Source of the DNA: an uncultured Erythrobacter sp.
GTDB lineage: Bacteria > Pseudomonadota > Alphaproteobacteria > Sphingomonadales > Sphingomonadaceae
Length of the DNA stretch: 7,104 nucleotides
Direction: 5' to 3'
Assembly (NCBI GenBank): GCA_947258465.1
Contig: CAMYIQ010000214.1
Location: 1-7,104 of the forward strand
Part shown: positions 1 through 6,544 of the stretch, piece by piece
Layout: every line of letters starts with the position of its first letter
Numbering within the stretch: position 1 is the first letter of the stretch
Position numbers and translations under genes: made by a program
Notes under the pieces: model-generated
Database searches by the model: none
What the model was told of the DNA's origin: nothing
What the model saw: only the letters and a program-made list of their open reading frames with translations

Positions 1-173
1 AAGTCGATCCGGAAAGCCGCAGCGCTGCCGAAGTCACTGCCCTGTGGAAATATATCGCCGACCGTCTAGAGAAGAATTTTCGCCGCACGATCTTCGCCGC
101 ACCGCACGCGCAATCCGCGATGCCCGGTGTCCACCGTCCTGCCGGCGGCTTCGGCCGCCGCGTGGCTCAATAA
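1..173 (+). CDS. C-terminal end of a probable ParA/MinD-family ATPase (partial)
   Basis: An open frame runs in from the left edge (first complete codon at position 3) and ends at TAA 171-173, giving the last 56 residues of a longer protein. The visible part starts VDPESRSAAEVTALWKYIAD, continues as a basic amphipathic helix, and ends in a Gly/Arg-rich tail. The GC-rich codon use matches its neighbours. The nucleotide-binding motifs would lie outside the window, so the family cannot be proven. The call rests on the helix resembling the last helix of chromosomal ParA-like ATPases, and on the next gene looking like a ParA partner (basic N-terminus plus ribbon-helix-helix). The next start codon lies 24 bases downstream, so the two are probably cotranscribed. 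It could equally be another soluble protein with a helical C-terminus. Confidence 0.4.
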   Translation, partial: VDPESRSAAEVTALWKYIADRLEKNFRRTIFAAPHAQSAMPGVHRPAGGFGRRVAQ

Positions 174-197
174 GCCCGGAAAGGCGGAGGCTGCCAG

Positions 198-713
198 ATG
201 TCTGACGCCAATTTCGCTTCTCTTTCCTCGACACTCTTGGCACGCAAGGGTGGCGCGAAACCGGCCATGCGCCCGCAATCGGGCGTTCCGGGTCCCGTCG
301 ACGGCAAGGAGGCTGCCGCCAATCTGGAAGATCTGGGCTGGAACGACCTGGGCGATGACGAAGAGGGTGCGGCGCAGCCGGCCCCCGAGAAAGTCGTGGC
401 CATCGCTCCGCAGGTCGCCAACGAGGCCCGCGCGCCCAACCAGGTCCGTGAGTCTCTCAACAAGATCCAGGCACAGCTCGACAAGCCGTCCCGGGTCAGG
501 CCACCCATTCGCAAATCCGCCTTGGCGCAAGGCAAGCGCGCGGCCTTCACACTGCGGCTCGATCAGGAGCGGCATCTCATGCTGCGTCTGGCCTGCACCG
601 TGCGCGGGCGCAGTGCGCAGCAATTGGTGACGGACGCGCTCGACGCATTGCTGGCCGAAATGCCGGAAATCGCAAGCCTCGCTGCCCAAGTCCAGCGCGG
701 TGGCACCAAATGA
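198..713 (+). CDS. Ribbon-helix-helix domain protein, possible ParA partner
   Basis: This 171-residue protein has no function I can name with certainty. The ATG at 198 is preceded by GGAGG at 186-190, a good ribosome binding site. Three parts are visible. Residues ~9-27 form a Ser/Leu then Lys/Arg/Gly-rich peptide (LLARKGGAKPAMRPQ). Residues ~30-112 are low in complexity, with an acidic patch (LEDLGWNDLGDDEE, ~43-56) and a helical stretch near 80-95. Residues ~113-154 (RAAFTLRLDQERHLML, then GRSAQQLVTDALDALL) match the strand-helix-helix pattern of the RHH/Arc-MetJ DNA-binding fold. A flexible basic tail ahead of an RHH domain is the layout of ParG-type partners of ParA ATPases, which fits the upstream gene. 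The SPOR lipoprotein gene starts 37 bases downstream, so all three probably form one operon. RHH assignment is fairly sure; the ParA-partner role is inference. Confidence 0.8.
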   Translation: MSDANFASLSSTLLARKGGAKPAMRPQSGVPGPVDGKEAAANLEDLGWNDLGDDEEGAAQPAPEKVVAIAPQVANEARAPNQVRESLNKIQAQLDKPSRVRPPIRKSALAQGKRAAFTLRLDQERHLMLRLACTVRGRSAQQLVTDALDALLAEMPEIASLAAQVQRGGTK

Positions 714-750
714 ACTTTAACGACGTGGGATCGCCTTCGAGGGGGTAAGA

Positions 751-2061
751 ATGAGCATCGAGACGAAAGCCAGAAACAAGCGGTTCGTCCAGCTCGCCGT
801 GACCACGGCGCTGGCGACTACCGCACTTACGGCATGTACCGGCAAGACCGCGCCCAGCCACGCCTATTCGGCGGAACACGCGGAAAAGGCACTCGCAAAG
901 GGCAAGGCTTCCAAGGCCGTGCGACATGCCGAGGCGGCGGTCCTCGCCAATCCGCGCGAGGGCTATACCCGCACCCTGCTGGCCAATGCCTATCTCAAGG
1001 ACGGTCGCTTCGCTTCCGCCGCAACCACCTTCGCCGAAGCGATCGAACTCGGCGATACCGCGCCGCGCACCCTTGTCAGCTATACGCTGGCGCAGATTGC
1101 CATTGGCGACCAGGCCGGCGCGCTTTCCACTCTCGATCGGTTCGAGACCGTGCTCGACCCGGCCGATTTCGGCCTCGCCATCTCTCTTGCCGGCCGCCCG
1201 GACCAAGGTGTCCATGTGCTGAGCAACGCGCTTCGCGCTGGCCGGAACACATCCAAGGTGCGTCAAAACCTTGCCTATTCCTACGCGTTGCAGGGCAACT
1301 GGCGCGCCGCCCGGGTCATGGCAGCGGAAGATGTGCCCGCTGGCGAAGTCGGCGACCGGATGGCCCAGTGGGCCGCCATGGTGCGTCCGGAAGCGTTTAC
1401 CACCCGAGTGGCAAATCTGCTGGGCGTGACGCCCCAGGCCGATCCCGGGCAGCCGAAAATGCTCGCGCTGACCAATCACCCCAGCGTGGATATGCTGGCC
1501 GCTCGGGACGCTAGCGAGCTTGAACCCGTTACCGAAGCACCGGCAAGTGACTTCGCCTTCGCTGGGGAACTGCCTCCGGTCGAGTCCGAGAGCGCAAGTG
1601 ACGACAGCGCAGATGCGGCCCTCGCCGATGCAGCTCTCGTCCCCGCCGTCGGGGGCACTCGCTTCGTAGCGAAAGAGATCGTACAGCAGACGCCCGCTCG
1701 CAGCCCGAAACGCGCGACTGCCCGGACGACCAGCCCCGCGACGTCGGCACTTGCCGCCGGGGGTGACTACAATGTTCAGTTGGGTTCCTACTTCTCGATG
1801 TCGGATGCCAACGAAGCATGGAAGCAGTTCCGCAAACGCTATCCCGAACTGGAAGGTGCAGAGCGCGTCATCACCAAGGCACGCGTGAACGGCAAAATTT
1901 ATTACCGCGTGGCCGCCGCCGGGTTCGCCAAGGCAGCGGCACGGTCCATGTGCAGGACGGTCAAGGGCAAGGGCGGCGGGTGCATCGCCTACGCATCGAC
2001 GCGCCCGCTCCCGGGCGCCATCGACGTGGTCAAGAACGACGTACGGGTCGCAGCGCGCTAA
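751..2061 (+). CDS. TPR- and SPOR-domain lipoprotein
   Basis: This 436-residue protein is probably an envelope lipoprotein that binds denuded septal peptidoglycan. The ATG at 751 follows the purine-rich GAGGGGG (739-745). The N-terminus has basic residues (K6-R11), a hydrophobic stretch (12-27) and a lipobox LTAC with the candidate lipidated Cys29. Residues ~40-200 contain helical TPR-like repeats (for example GYTRTLLANAYLKDGRFASA and the segment with LAYSYALQGNWRAA). Residues ~245-335 are an Ala/Pro/Ser/Glu-rich linker expected to be disordered. Residues ~338-422 form a SPOR domain: YNVQLGSYFSMSDANEAW at the start, then KIYYRVAAAGF. Cys401 and Cys411 in its last part could form a disulfide. 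SPOR domains are known to bind glycan strands stripped of stem peptides at division sites. It is the last gene of its cluster and is followed by a strong terminator. The domain calls are firm; the exact cellular role is not. Confidence 0.88.
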   Translation: MSIETKARNKRFVQLAVTTALATTALTACTGKTAPSHAYSAEHAEKALAKGKASKAVRHAEAAVLANPREGYTRTLLANAYLKDGRFASAATTFAEAIELGDTAPRTLVSYTLAQIAIGDQAGALSTLDRFETVLDPADFGLAISLAGRPDQGVHVLSNALRAGRNTSKVRQNLAYSYALQGNWRAARVMAAEDVPAGEVGDRMAQWAAMVRPEAFTTRVANLLGVTPQADPGQPKMLALTNHPSVDMLAARDASELEPVTEAPASDFAFAGELPPVESESASDDSADAALADAALVPAVGGTRFVAKEIVQQTPARSPKRATARTTSPATSALAAGGDYNVQLGSYFSMSDANEAWKQFRKRYPELEGAERVITKARVNGKIYYRVAAAGFAKAAARSMCRTVKGKGGGCIAYASTRPLPGAIDVVKNDVRVAAR

Positions 2062-2087
2062 CAGGCGCATCCACCGTACCATCGAGC

Positions 2088-2120
2088 GACCCCGTCCGGA
2101 GCAATCCGGGCGGGGTCTTT
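2088..2120 (+). terminator. Intrinsic terminator of the ParA/RHH/SPOR cluster
   Basis: GACCCCGTCCGG (2088-2099) pairs with CCGGGCGGGGTC (2106-2117) across a 6-base loop (AGCAAT), giving a 12-pair stem with a single G-U pair. TTT follows at 2118-2120. It lies 26 bases after the SPOR gene stop, between two convergent genes. On the minus strand no T-run follows the stem, so it should act mainly on plus-strand transcripts, though the hairpin could also slow transcripts from pyrC'. Confidence 0.8.
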
Positions 2121-2128
2121 CGTACCGC

Positions 2129-3358
2129 CTAGCTGTCGATGCGAATTCCGCCTTTATACAGGCTGGTGACACGGCCCTGAGTGGGCTGCCCATCGAATGG
2201 GGTATTGCCGGCAGTCGCTTCCATTCTGGCGCTCTGGATAACCCAGGGCTGGTCCGGATCGATCACCGCAATGTCCGCCTCGAACCCCTCGGATATTCGG
2301 CCGGCCTCGACGCCGAGTATCTGCGCGGGTTTCGCCGCGACGAGTTCGAAAGCGCGGCAGATATCGATCACCTCCTCGCGCACCAGCGACAATGTCATCG
2401 CCAGCAGCGTCTCGGCCCCGGCCATGCCGGGCTCGGCGTCGGAAAACGGCAGGCGCTTGTCTTCCGGTCCGCGCGGATCGTGACCGCTCGCGATCACGTC
2501 GATGGTTCCGTCGGCGATTGCCTCGCGCACGGCTTGGCGGTCCTCCTCGCTGCGCAAGGGCGGCGACAGGCGAGCAAAGGTCCGAAAATCGACCGTCGCC
2601 AAATCGGACAGCATGAAATGCGCCGGCGTAACGCCGCAGGTCACACCCAATCCGCGCGCCTTGGCATGGCGGATAATGTCGAGCCCCGCCCGCGTGGTCA
2701 CTTGTCTGAAATGAATGCGCGCACCGGCCATTTCCGCCAGTGCCAGATCGCGCATCAAGGCGATTGCTTCCGCCTGTGCTGGCGCGCTGGGCAAGCCGCG
2801 GCGCGTGGCAAATTCGCCGGCGGTTGCCACCGCCTCGCCGACGAGAGCAGCATCCTCGGGATGGGCGATCACGACCATGTCCAGCATGGCGGCGTATTGG
2901 AGCAGGCGGAGCATCACGCCTGAATCGGCAATCCACTGGCGTCCGGTTGCGACGCCGCGCGCCCCGGCCTCGCGCATCAGAGCCAGTTCGGCGATCTCGC
3001 GTCCGTCCAGACCGCGAGTCGCCGCAGCCAGCGGGTGGACCCAGAAGTCGGGCTTGCCGCTTTTCGAAATGTAGGACACCCGGCTCGGCAGGTCCAAGGG
3101 CGGCGACTGATCGGGCATGAGTGCCGCACGCGTAATTCCGCCAAAATGAAAAGCCGGCTTGTCCACTGCGAATACGCCGAGATCGACCAGGCCCGGGCCG
3201 ACCAGTTTGCCGGCGGCGTCGACGATTTCGTCGCCGTCCCGCGCCTCTTCGCCGAGTGCGCCGATATGCCCGCCTTCCAGCCGCACGCAGCCTTCGACCA
3301 GTCCGCCGGAGGTGACCAGCCGGCCGCCGACGATGGCGCAGGGGCGCAATTGCTTCAT
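2129..3358 (-). CDS. pyrC': Dihydroorotase-like protein lacking catalytic residues (PyrC' type)
   Basis: This 409-residue protein (about 44 kDa) has the type I dihydroorotase/amidohydrolase fold but appears catalytically dead. Family landmarks are present: GKLVGPGLVDL (50-60), VHPLAAATRGLDGREIAEL (near 107-125), and the segment from LPFSDAEPGMAGAET (~303-317) to a final FEADIAVID (359-367). Most metal ligands are missing. The expected DxHxH reads D59-L-G-V-F63. The region expected to supply the Asp ligand reads GVATGRQW (135-142). The HxST-type histidine is replaced by Gln219 (RQVTT). The catalytic Asp of the DHAP motif is Gly292 (ASGHDP). Only His166 (AHPED) remains. In Pseudomonas the inactive PyrC' protein is a structural partner required for aspartate carbamoyltransferase assembly. 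The start is ATG 3358-3356, overlapping the pyrB stop as ATGA, with GGAG 7 bases upstream. The frame stays open further upstream, but only as an antisense/overlap shadow of pyrB. Confidence 0.9.
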   Translation of the reverse strand: MKQLRPCAIVGGRLVTSGGLVEGCVRLEGGHIGALGEEARDGDEIVDAAGKLVGPGLVDLGVFAVDKPAFHFGGITRAALMPDQSPPLDLPSRVSYISKSGKPDFWVHPLAAATRGLDGREIAELALMREAGARGVATGRQWIADSGVMLRLLQYAAMLDMVVIAHPEDAALVGEAVATAGEFATRRGLPSAPAQAEAIALMRDLALAEMAGARIHFRQVTTRAGLDIIRHAKARGLGVTCGVTPAHFMLSDLATVDFRTFARLSPPLRSEEDRQAVREAIADGTIDVIASGHDPRGPEDKRLPFSDAEPGMAGAETLLAMTLSLVREEVIDICRAFELVAAKPAQILGVEAGRISEGFEADIAVIDPDQPWVIQSARMEATAGNTPFDGQPTQGRVTSLYKGGIRIDS

Positions 3359-4380
3359 GCCGCCTCTCCCCAGCCATCGACACCCCGGGCGCGGCGCGTA
3401 AGCACGTCGAGGGCCGCCATGCGGATCGCCACTCCCATTTCGACCTGGCGGGTGATGATCGAACGGTCGATCATGTCGGCGACCTCGCTGTCGATCTCGA
3501 CCCCGCGGTTCATCGGCCCCGGATGCATGACCAACGCATCCTTGCCGGCGCGGTCGAGCCGGGTCTTCGTCAAACCGTAGAGATGATGATATTCGCGCGC
3601 CGAAGGGATGAACTGCCCGCTCATGCGTTCGGTCTGGAGGCGCAACATCATCACCACGTCCGCCCCGTCGAGCGCGGCGTCGAAATCGTGGTAGGCTTCG
3701 GCCCCCATGGTTTCGATCCCGGCGGGCATCAGCGCGGGCGGCGCGCACAGACGCACTGTCGCGCCGAGCGCCTGCAGACACAGCAGATTGGACCGGGCCA
3801 CACGGCTATGCAGGATGTCTCCGCAAATCACGATCTTCAGCCCGGTGAAATCCTCCGCCGTTTCGCCGCGATCGCGCAGCGCGTGGCGTAGTGCCAAGGC
3901 ATCGAGCAGCGCCTGGGTCGGATGTTCATGCTGGCCGTCGCCGGCATTGAGAACCGGGCAATCGACCTTGTCGGCGATAAGCTGGGTCGCACCGCTCGAT
4001 CCATGCCGGATCACGATCGCATCGGCGCGCATGGCGTTGAGCGTGATCGCCGTATCGATCAGCGTTTCGCCTTTTTTCACGCTCGACTGCGCGGCGTGCA
4101 TATTGACCACATCGGCGCCCAGCCGCTTGCCCGCGATCTCGAAGCTGAGCAGCGTGCGGGTCGAATTCTCGAAGAACGCGTTGATCACCGTCAGCCCCGA
4201 AAGCAGGCCTTCATGCTTGGTCGGCTGCCGGTTCAGCGCCACCCATTGCTCCGCCTCGTCGAGAAGGAAGAGGACCTCATGTCGTTCCAACTGACCGATG
4301 CCGATCAGGTCGCGGTGCGGAAAGGCGAGCGCACCCGCCGGGTAACGGGCCTTGTCGGGCGAGGATTCCGTCGACGTCAT
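3355..4380 (-). CDS. pyrB: Aspartate carbamoyltransferase catalytic subunit
   Basis: This enzyme condenses carbamoyl phosphate with L-aspartate to carbamoyl-aspartate, the committed step of pyrimidine synthesis in the cytoplasm. The 341-residue chain carries all signatures: FFENSTRT with the carbamoyl-phosphate loop S73-T-R-T76, SSVKKGET with Lys103 (80s loop), RH at 125-126, NAGDGQHEHPTQALLD with H153-P-T-Q156, GDILHSRVARS (187-197), the aspartate-binding MLRLQTERM with R247 and Q249, and HPGPMNRG (286-293). It is slightly longer than the typical ~310 residues because of an N-terminal extension of about 20-25 residues, as in class A enzymes. I chose ATG 4380-4378 because AAGGG lies 10 bases upstream. 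A GTG nine bases further upstream (4389) is in frame but only one base from that AAGGG. The gene overlaps pyrC' by four bases. Confidence 0.96.
   Translation of the reverse strand: MTSTESSPDKARYPAGALAFPHRDLIGIGQLERHEVLFLLDEAEQWVALNRQPTKHEGLLSGLTVINAFFENSTRTLLSFEIAGKRLGADVVNMHAAQSSVKKGETLIDTAITLNAMRADAIVIRHGSSGATQLIADKVDCPVLNAGDGQHEHPTQALLDALALRHALRDRGETAEDFTGLKIVICGDILHSRVARSNLLCLQALGATVRLCAPPALMPAGIETMGAEAYHDFDAALDGADVVMMLRLQTERMSGQFIPSAREYHHLYGLTKTRLDRAGKDALVMHPGPMNRGVEIDSEVADMIDRSIITRQVEMGVAIRMAALDVLTRRARGVDGWGEAA
3363..3369 (-). promoter_or_regulatory. Ribosome binding site of pyrC' inside pyrB
   Basis: On the minus strand GGAGAGG lies within the last codons of pyrB. Its GGAG part is 7 bases before the pyrC' ATG. 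Together with the ATGA overlap this fixes the pyrC' start and suggests translational coupling with pyrB. Confidence 0.65.
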
Positions 4381-4483
4381 TGAGGCCACGCCCTTAGTCG
4401 ACGTCTATCGACCGCTCAAGCGCTTTCCAGTGGAAATGCGGCGCCCGTTTCCCTAACCCGGAGGCAATAGGAGATTTTTGCAT
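4381..4483. promoter_or_regulatory. Divergent pyrB / sppA intergenic region
   Basis: This ~100-base stretch separates the divergent pyrB and sppA genes and must hold both promoters, but I see no convincing -35/-10 pair for either. It contains an 8-base palindrome AAGCGCTT (4418-4425), overlapping by two bases an inverted repeat TTTCCA-G-TGGAAA (4424-4436) that could be an operator. No attenuator hairpin with a T-run and no leader peptide is visible ahead of pyrB. Confidence 0.4.
4469..4473 (+). promoter_or_regulatory. Ribosome binding site of sppA
   Basis: AGGAG lies 10 bases before ATG 4484 and only 4 bases before an in-frame TTG at 4478. The distance and codon type favour the ATG as start. 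Confidence 0.6.
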
Positions 4484-6367
4484 ATGGGTTTCGCCGGGAA
4501 AGTATGGCGCCTGCTGGTCGGCATCAAGGACGGGCTTGTCCTGATCCTCATGCTCTTGTTCTTTTCCGCGCTATTCGCGATTCTGACGGCCCGGCCCAGC
4601 CCCGGCGCGGTTCGCGAAGGGGCGCTGGTGATGGATTTGTCGGGCATCATCGTGGAGGAACGTAGCGAGGTCGATCCTTTCGCGGCGCTCCTGTCCCAAC
4701 AGGCACCCGTTGGCGAATTCCAGTCTCGCGACCTCGTCCGCGCGCTCGACGCCGCGGCCACCGACGAGCGAATAGAAGCGGTCGTGCTCGATCTGGAAGG
4801 GTTTCTGGGCGCCGGGCAGGTCCACCTGACCGAAGTCGGCGCGGCCTTGGATCGCGTCCGCGCCGCCGACAAACCCGTTCTCACTTACGCCACCGCTTAT
4901 ACCGACGATGCGATGCTTCTGGCCGCCCATGCGAGCGAGGTCTGGCTCAATCCTCTGGGCGGGGCGGTGATCGCCGGCCCCGGTGGAGATATCCTTTTCT
5001 ATAAGGGGCTGCTCGACAAGCTTCGGGTCAATGCCCGAATCTACAAGGTCGGCGAGTATAAAAGCGCGGTCGAACCCTACGACCGGACTAGCCTGTCCGA
5101 ACCCGCGCGCGAGAATTACAGCGCGCTGTTCGCCACATTGTGGGAAGAATACCGCGCCAATTTGAAGAAGGCCCGCCCCGCCGTGGATATCGAACGGGTG
5201 ACGACACAGCCGGTCGAATGGGTCGAGGCGGCGCGCGGCGATCTTGCCACGGCCGCGCTCGAGGCAGGCCTCGTCGATGAGCTTGGAAGCCGCGCGGATT
5301 TCGATGCGCGCTTGGTCGAACTGGTGGGCGAGGACGATTGGGGAGACGGCCCCAATGCCTATCCCCACACATCGCTCCCCGCGTGGTTAAAGGACAATCC
5401 GGCTCCCACTTCGGGCAGCGCCATAGGTGTCGTTACCGTGGCAGGGGAGATCGTCGATGGCGATGCCGGACCGGGCATTGCCGGTGGCGACCGGATTGCC
5501 GATCTGCTCGACGAGGCGCTCGACGACGATTTGAAAGCCTTGGTAGTGCGGGTCGATTCACCCGGCGGCTCGGTCCTGGCGAGCGAGGCGATCCGCGAGG
5601 CGATTCTGCGCCACAAGGCCAAGAATATCCCGATTGCCGTGTCGATGGCCAATGTCGCGGCCAGTGGCGGCTATTGGGTATCCACGCCCGCAGACCGCAT
5701 TTTCGCCGAACCGGAAACGATCACAGGGTCGATCGGCATTTTCGCCGTTATCCCGACCTTCGAGGATACCGCGGCCGAAATCGGCATCACCACCGACGGC
5801 GTGACCACGACGCCGCTATCGGGCCAGCCCAACATTATCGGCGGTTTCACACCGGAAGTGGATGCCATCGTCCAGGCCTCGATCGAGAACGGGTATGAGG
5901 ATTTCCTCAGCCGCGTAGGCGAAGCACGCAATCTTTCGCGCGATCAGGCCGACCGGATCGGCCAGGGTCAGGTATGGGATGGCGGCACCGCGCGGCAGCT
6001 CGGGCTCGTCGACCAATATGGCGGAATGGACGAAGCCCTGGCCTGGGCCGCCCAGCAGGCCAATCTGGAGGACGGCGACTGGCATGCGCAATATATCGGT
6101 ACCCAGCCCAGCCCTGCCGATACGCTGCTGCGCAGCCTGCTGATCGGGGAAGGCGAAGAAGCGGCGGAAGGGCGCGATGTCGCCGGGCTGATCGCGATGC
6201 GCCAACAGGCGCAGATCGCCCGCATCGAGGCCGATGTCGACCGGCTGATGGGTGCGCGCGGGATGCAGGCAATGTGCCTTGCCTGCCCTTCGGTCAAAGA
6301 CCGCGTCACCAGCCCCTCCCGGCTCGACGGTTTGCTGGCAAAGCTGGTCGCCCTCTTCGCACGATAG
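4484..6367 (+). CDS. sppA: Signal peptide peptidase SppA, tandem-domain (67K) type
   Basis: This 627-residue, membrane-anchored S49 serine protease degrades signal peptides left in the inner membrane after secretion. Residues ~15-36 (GLVLILMLLFFSALFAILTA) form a single N-terminal membrane anchor, placing the catalytic part in the periplasm. Two S49 domains follow. The N-terminal one carries the general base Lys193 in YKVGEYKSAVEPY. The C-terminal one carries VDSPGGSVLASE (358-369) and the nucleophile Ser394 in NVAASGGYW. These correspond to the Lys/Ser dyad of E. coli SppA (K209/S409), where the dyad is likewise split between the two halves, and the length matches that long form. ITGSIGIF (413-420) is also typical. 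The gene stands alone, divergent from pyrB and followed by tRNA-Val. The C-terminal ~50 residues, with a Cys pair (MCLAC), are less typical. I see no defect. Confidence 0.95.
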   Translation: MGFAGKVWRLLVGIKDGLVLILMLLFFSALFAILTARPSPGAVREGALVMDLSGIIVEERSEVDPFAALLSQQAPVGEFQSRDLVRALDAAATDERIEAVVLDLEGFLGAGQVHLTEVGAALDRVRAADKPVLTYATAYTDDAMLLAAHASEVWLNPLGGAVIAGPGGDILFYKGLLDKLRVNARIYKVGEYKSAVEPYDRTSLSEPARENYSALFATLWEEYRANLKKARPAVDIERVTTQPVEWVEAARGDLATAALEAGLVDELGSRADFDARLVELVGEDDWGDGPNAYPHTSLPAWLKDNPAPTSGSAIGVVTVAGEIVDGDAGPGIAGGDRIADLLDEALDDDLKALVVRVDSPGGSVLASEAIREAILRHKAKNIPIAVSMANVAASGGYWVSTPADRIFAEPETITGSIGIFAVIPTFEDTAAEIGITTDGVTTTPLSGQPNIIGGFTPEVDAIVQASIENGYEDFLSRVGEARNLSRDQADRIGQGQVWDGGTARQLGLVDQYGGMDEALAWAAQQANLEDGDWHAQYIGTQPSPADTLLRSLLIGEGEEAAEGRDVAGLIAMRQQAQIARIEADVDRLMGARGMQAMCLACPSVKDRVTSPSRLDGLLAKLVALFAR

Positions 6368-6373
6368 CAACGC

Positions 6374-6402
6374 TTGCAATGGCGCGCATCGCGGCGTAAA
6401 GG
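6374..6402 (+). promoter_or_regulatory. Possible promoter of tRNA-Val
   Basis: TTGCAA (6374-6379) and TAAAGG (6397-6402) are separated by 17 bases and lie a suitable distance ahead of the tRNA. The -10 match is weak, so this is only a candidate. Confidence 0.25.
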
Positions 6403-6411
6403 CGCGCCCCT

Positions 6412-6435
6412 GTCCGGTGCCCGAGCACCACGGAC
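6412..6435 (+). other. Hairpin immediately upstream of tRNA-Val
   Basis: GTCCGGTGC (6412-6420) can pair with GCACC-AC-GGAC (6425-6435) around a CCGA loop, with a two-base bulge on the 3' side. It ends exactly where the tRNA begins. There is no T-run, so it is either a weak sppA terminator or a structured 5' leader of the tRNA precursor. Confidence 0.4.
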
Positions 6436-6510
6436 GGGCGCGTAGCTCAGTGGTAGAGCACACCCTTCACACGGGTGGGGTCACAGGTTCAATCCCTGTC
6501 GCGCCCACCA
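6436..6510 (+). tRNA. tRNA-Val (anticodon CAC)
   Basis: A complete cloverleaf is visible. The acceptor stem GGGCGCG (6436-6442) pairs with CGCGCCC (6500-6506). The D stem is GCTC/GAGC (6445-6448 with 6456-6459). The anticodon stem is CACCC/GGGTG (6461-6465 with 6473-6477), with loop TTCACAC and anticodon CAC at 6468-6470, reading the valine codon GUG. The T stem is ACAGG/CCTGT (6483-6487 with 6495-6499) with loop TTCAATC. A73 and an encoded CCA end it (6507-6510). The 3' half of tRNA genes is a common integration site, and the DNA directly downstream looks foreign. Confidence 0.97.
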
Positions 6511-6539
6511 TGATTTCAGGTACTTAGCTGACATCATGG
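6508..6539. repeat. Imperfect inverted repeat starting in the tRNA CCA end
   Basis: CCATGATTTCAG (6508-6519) is the inverse of CTGACATCATGG (6528-6539) at 11 of 12 positions, around an 8-base centre. The left arm uses the CCA of the tRNA. No T-run follows, so it does not look like an intrinsic terminator. A recombinase site or a processing structure are alternatives. Confidence 0.6.
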
Positions 6540-6544
6540 ATTGT

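Noticed and set aside
577..2193. Long minus-strand open frame (538 codons) opposite the SPOR gene
   Set aside because: It is antisense to a gene with clear lipobox, TPR and SPOR features. Its translation shows no family pattern, and long antisense frames are common at this GC content.
2154..3383. Second minus-strand frame (409 codons) over pyrC'
   Set aside because: It is an Arg/Gly-rich shadow in another frame of the same strand; the recognisable amidohydrolase sequence is in the other frame.
2129..3781. 550-residue version of the dihydroorotase-like protein
   Set aside because: The extra ~141 N-terminal residues overlap pyrB in another frame and are Arg-rich shadow sequence. The ATG at 3358 with its GGAG fits the family start.
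4387..4389. GTG start for pyrB
   Set aside because: It is one base from the AAGGG, too close for that ribosome site; ATG 4380 lies 10 bases away.
4478..4480. TTG start for sppA
   Set aside because: It is only 4 bases after AGGAG, whereas the ATG at 4484 has better spacing and codon.
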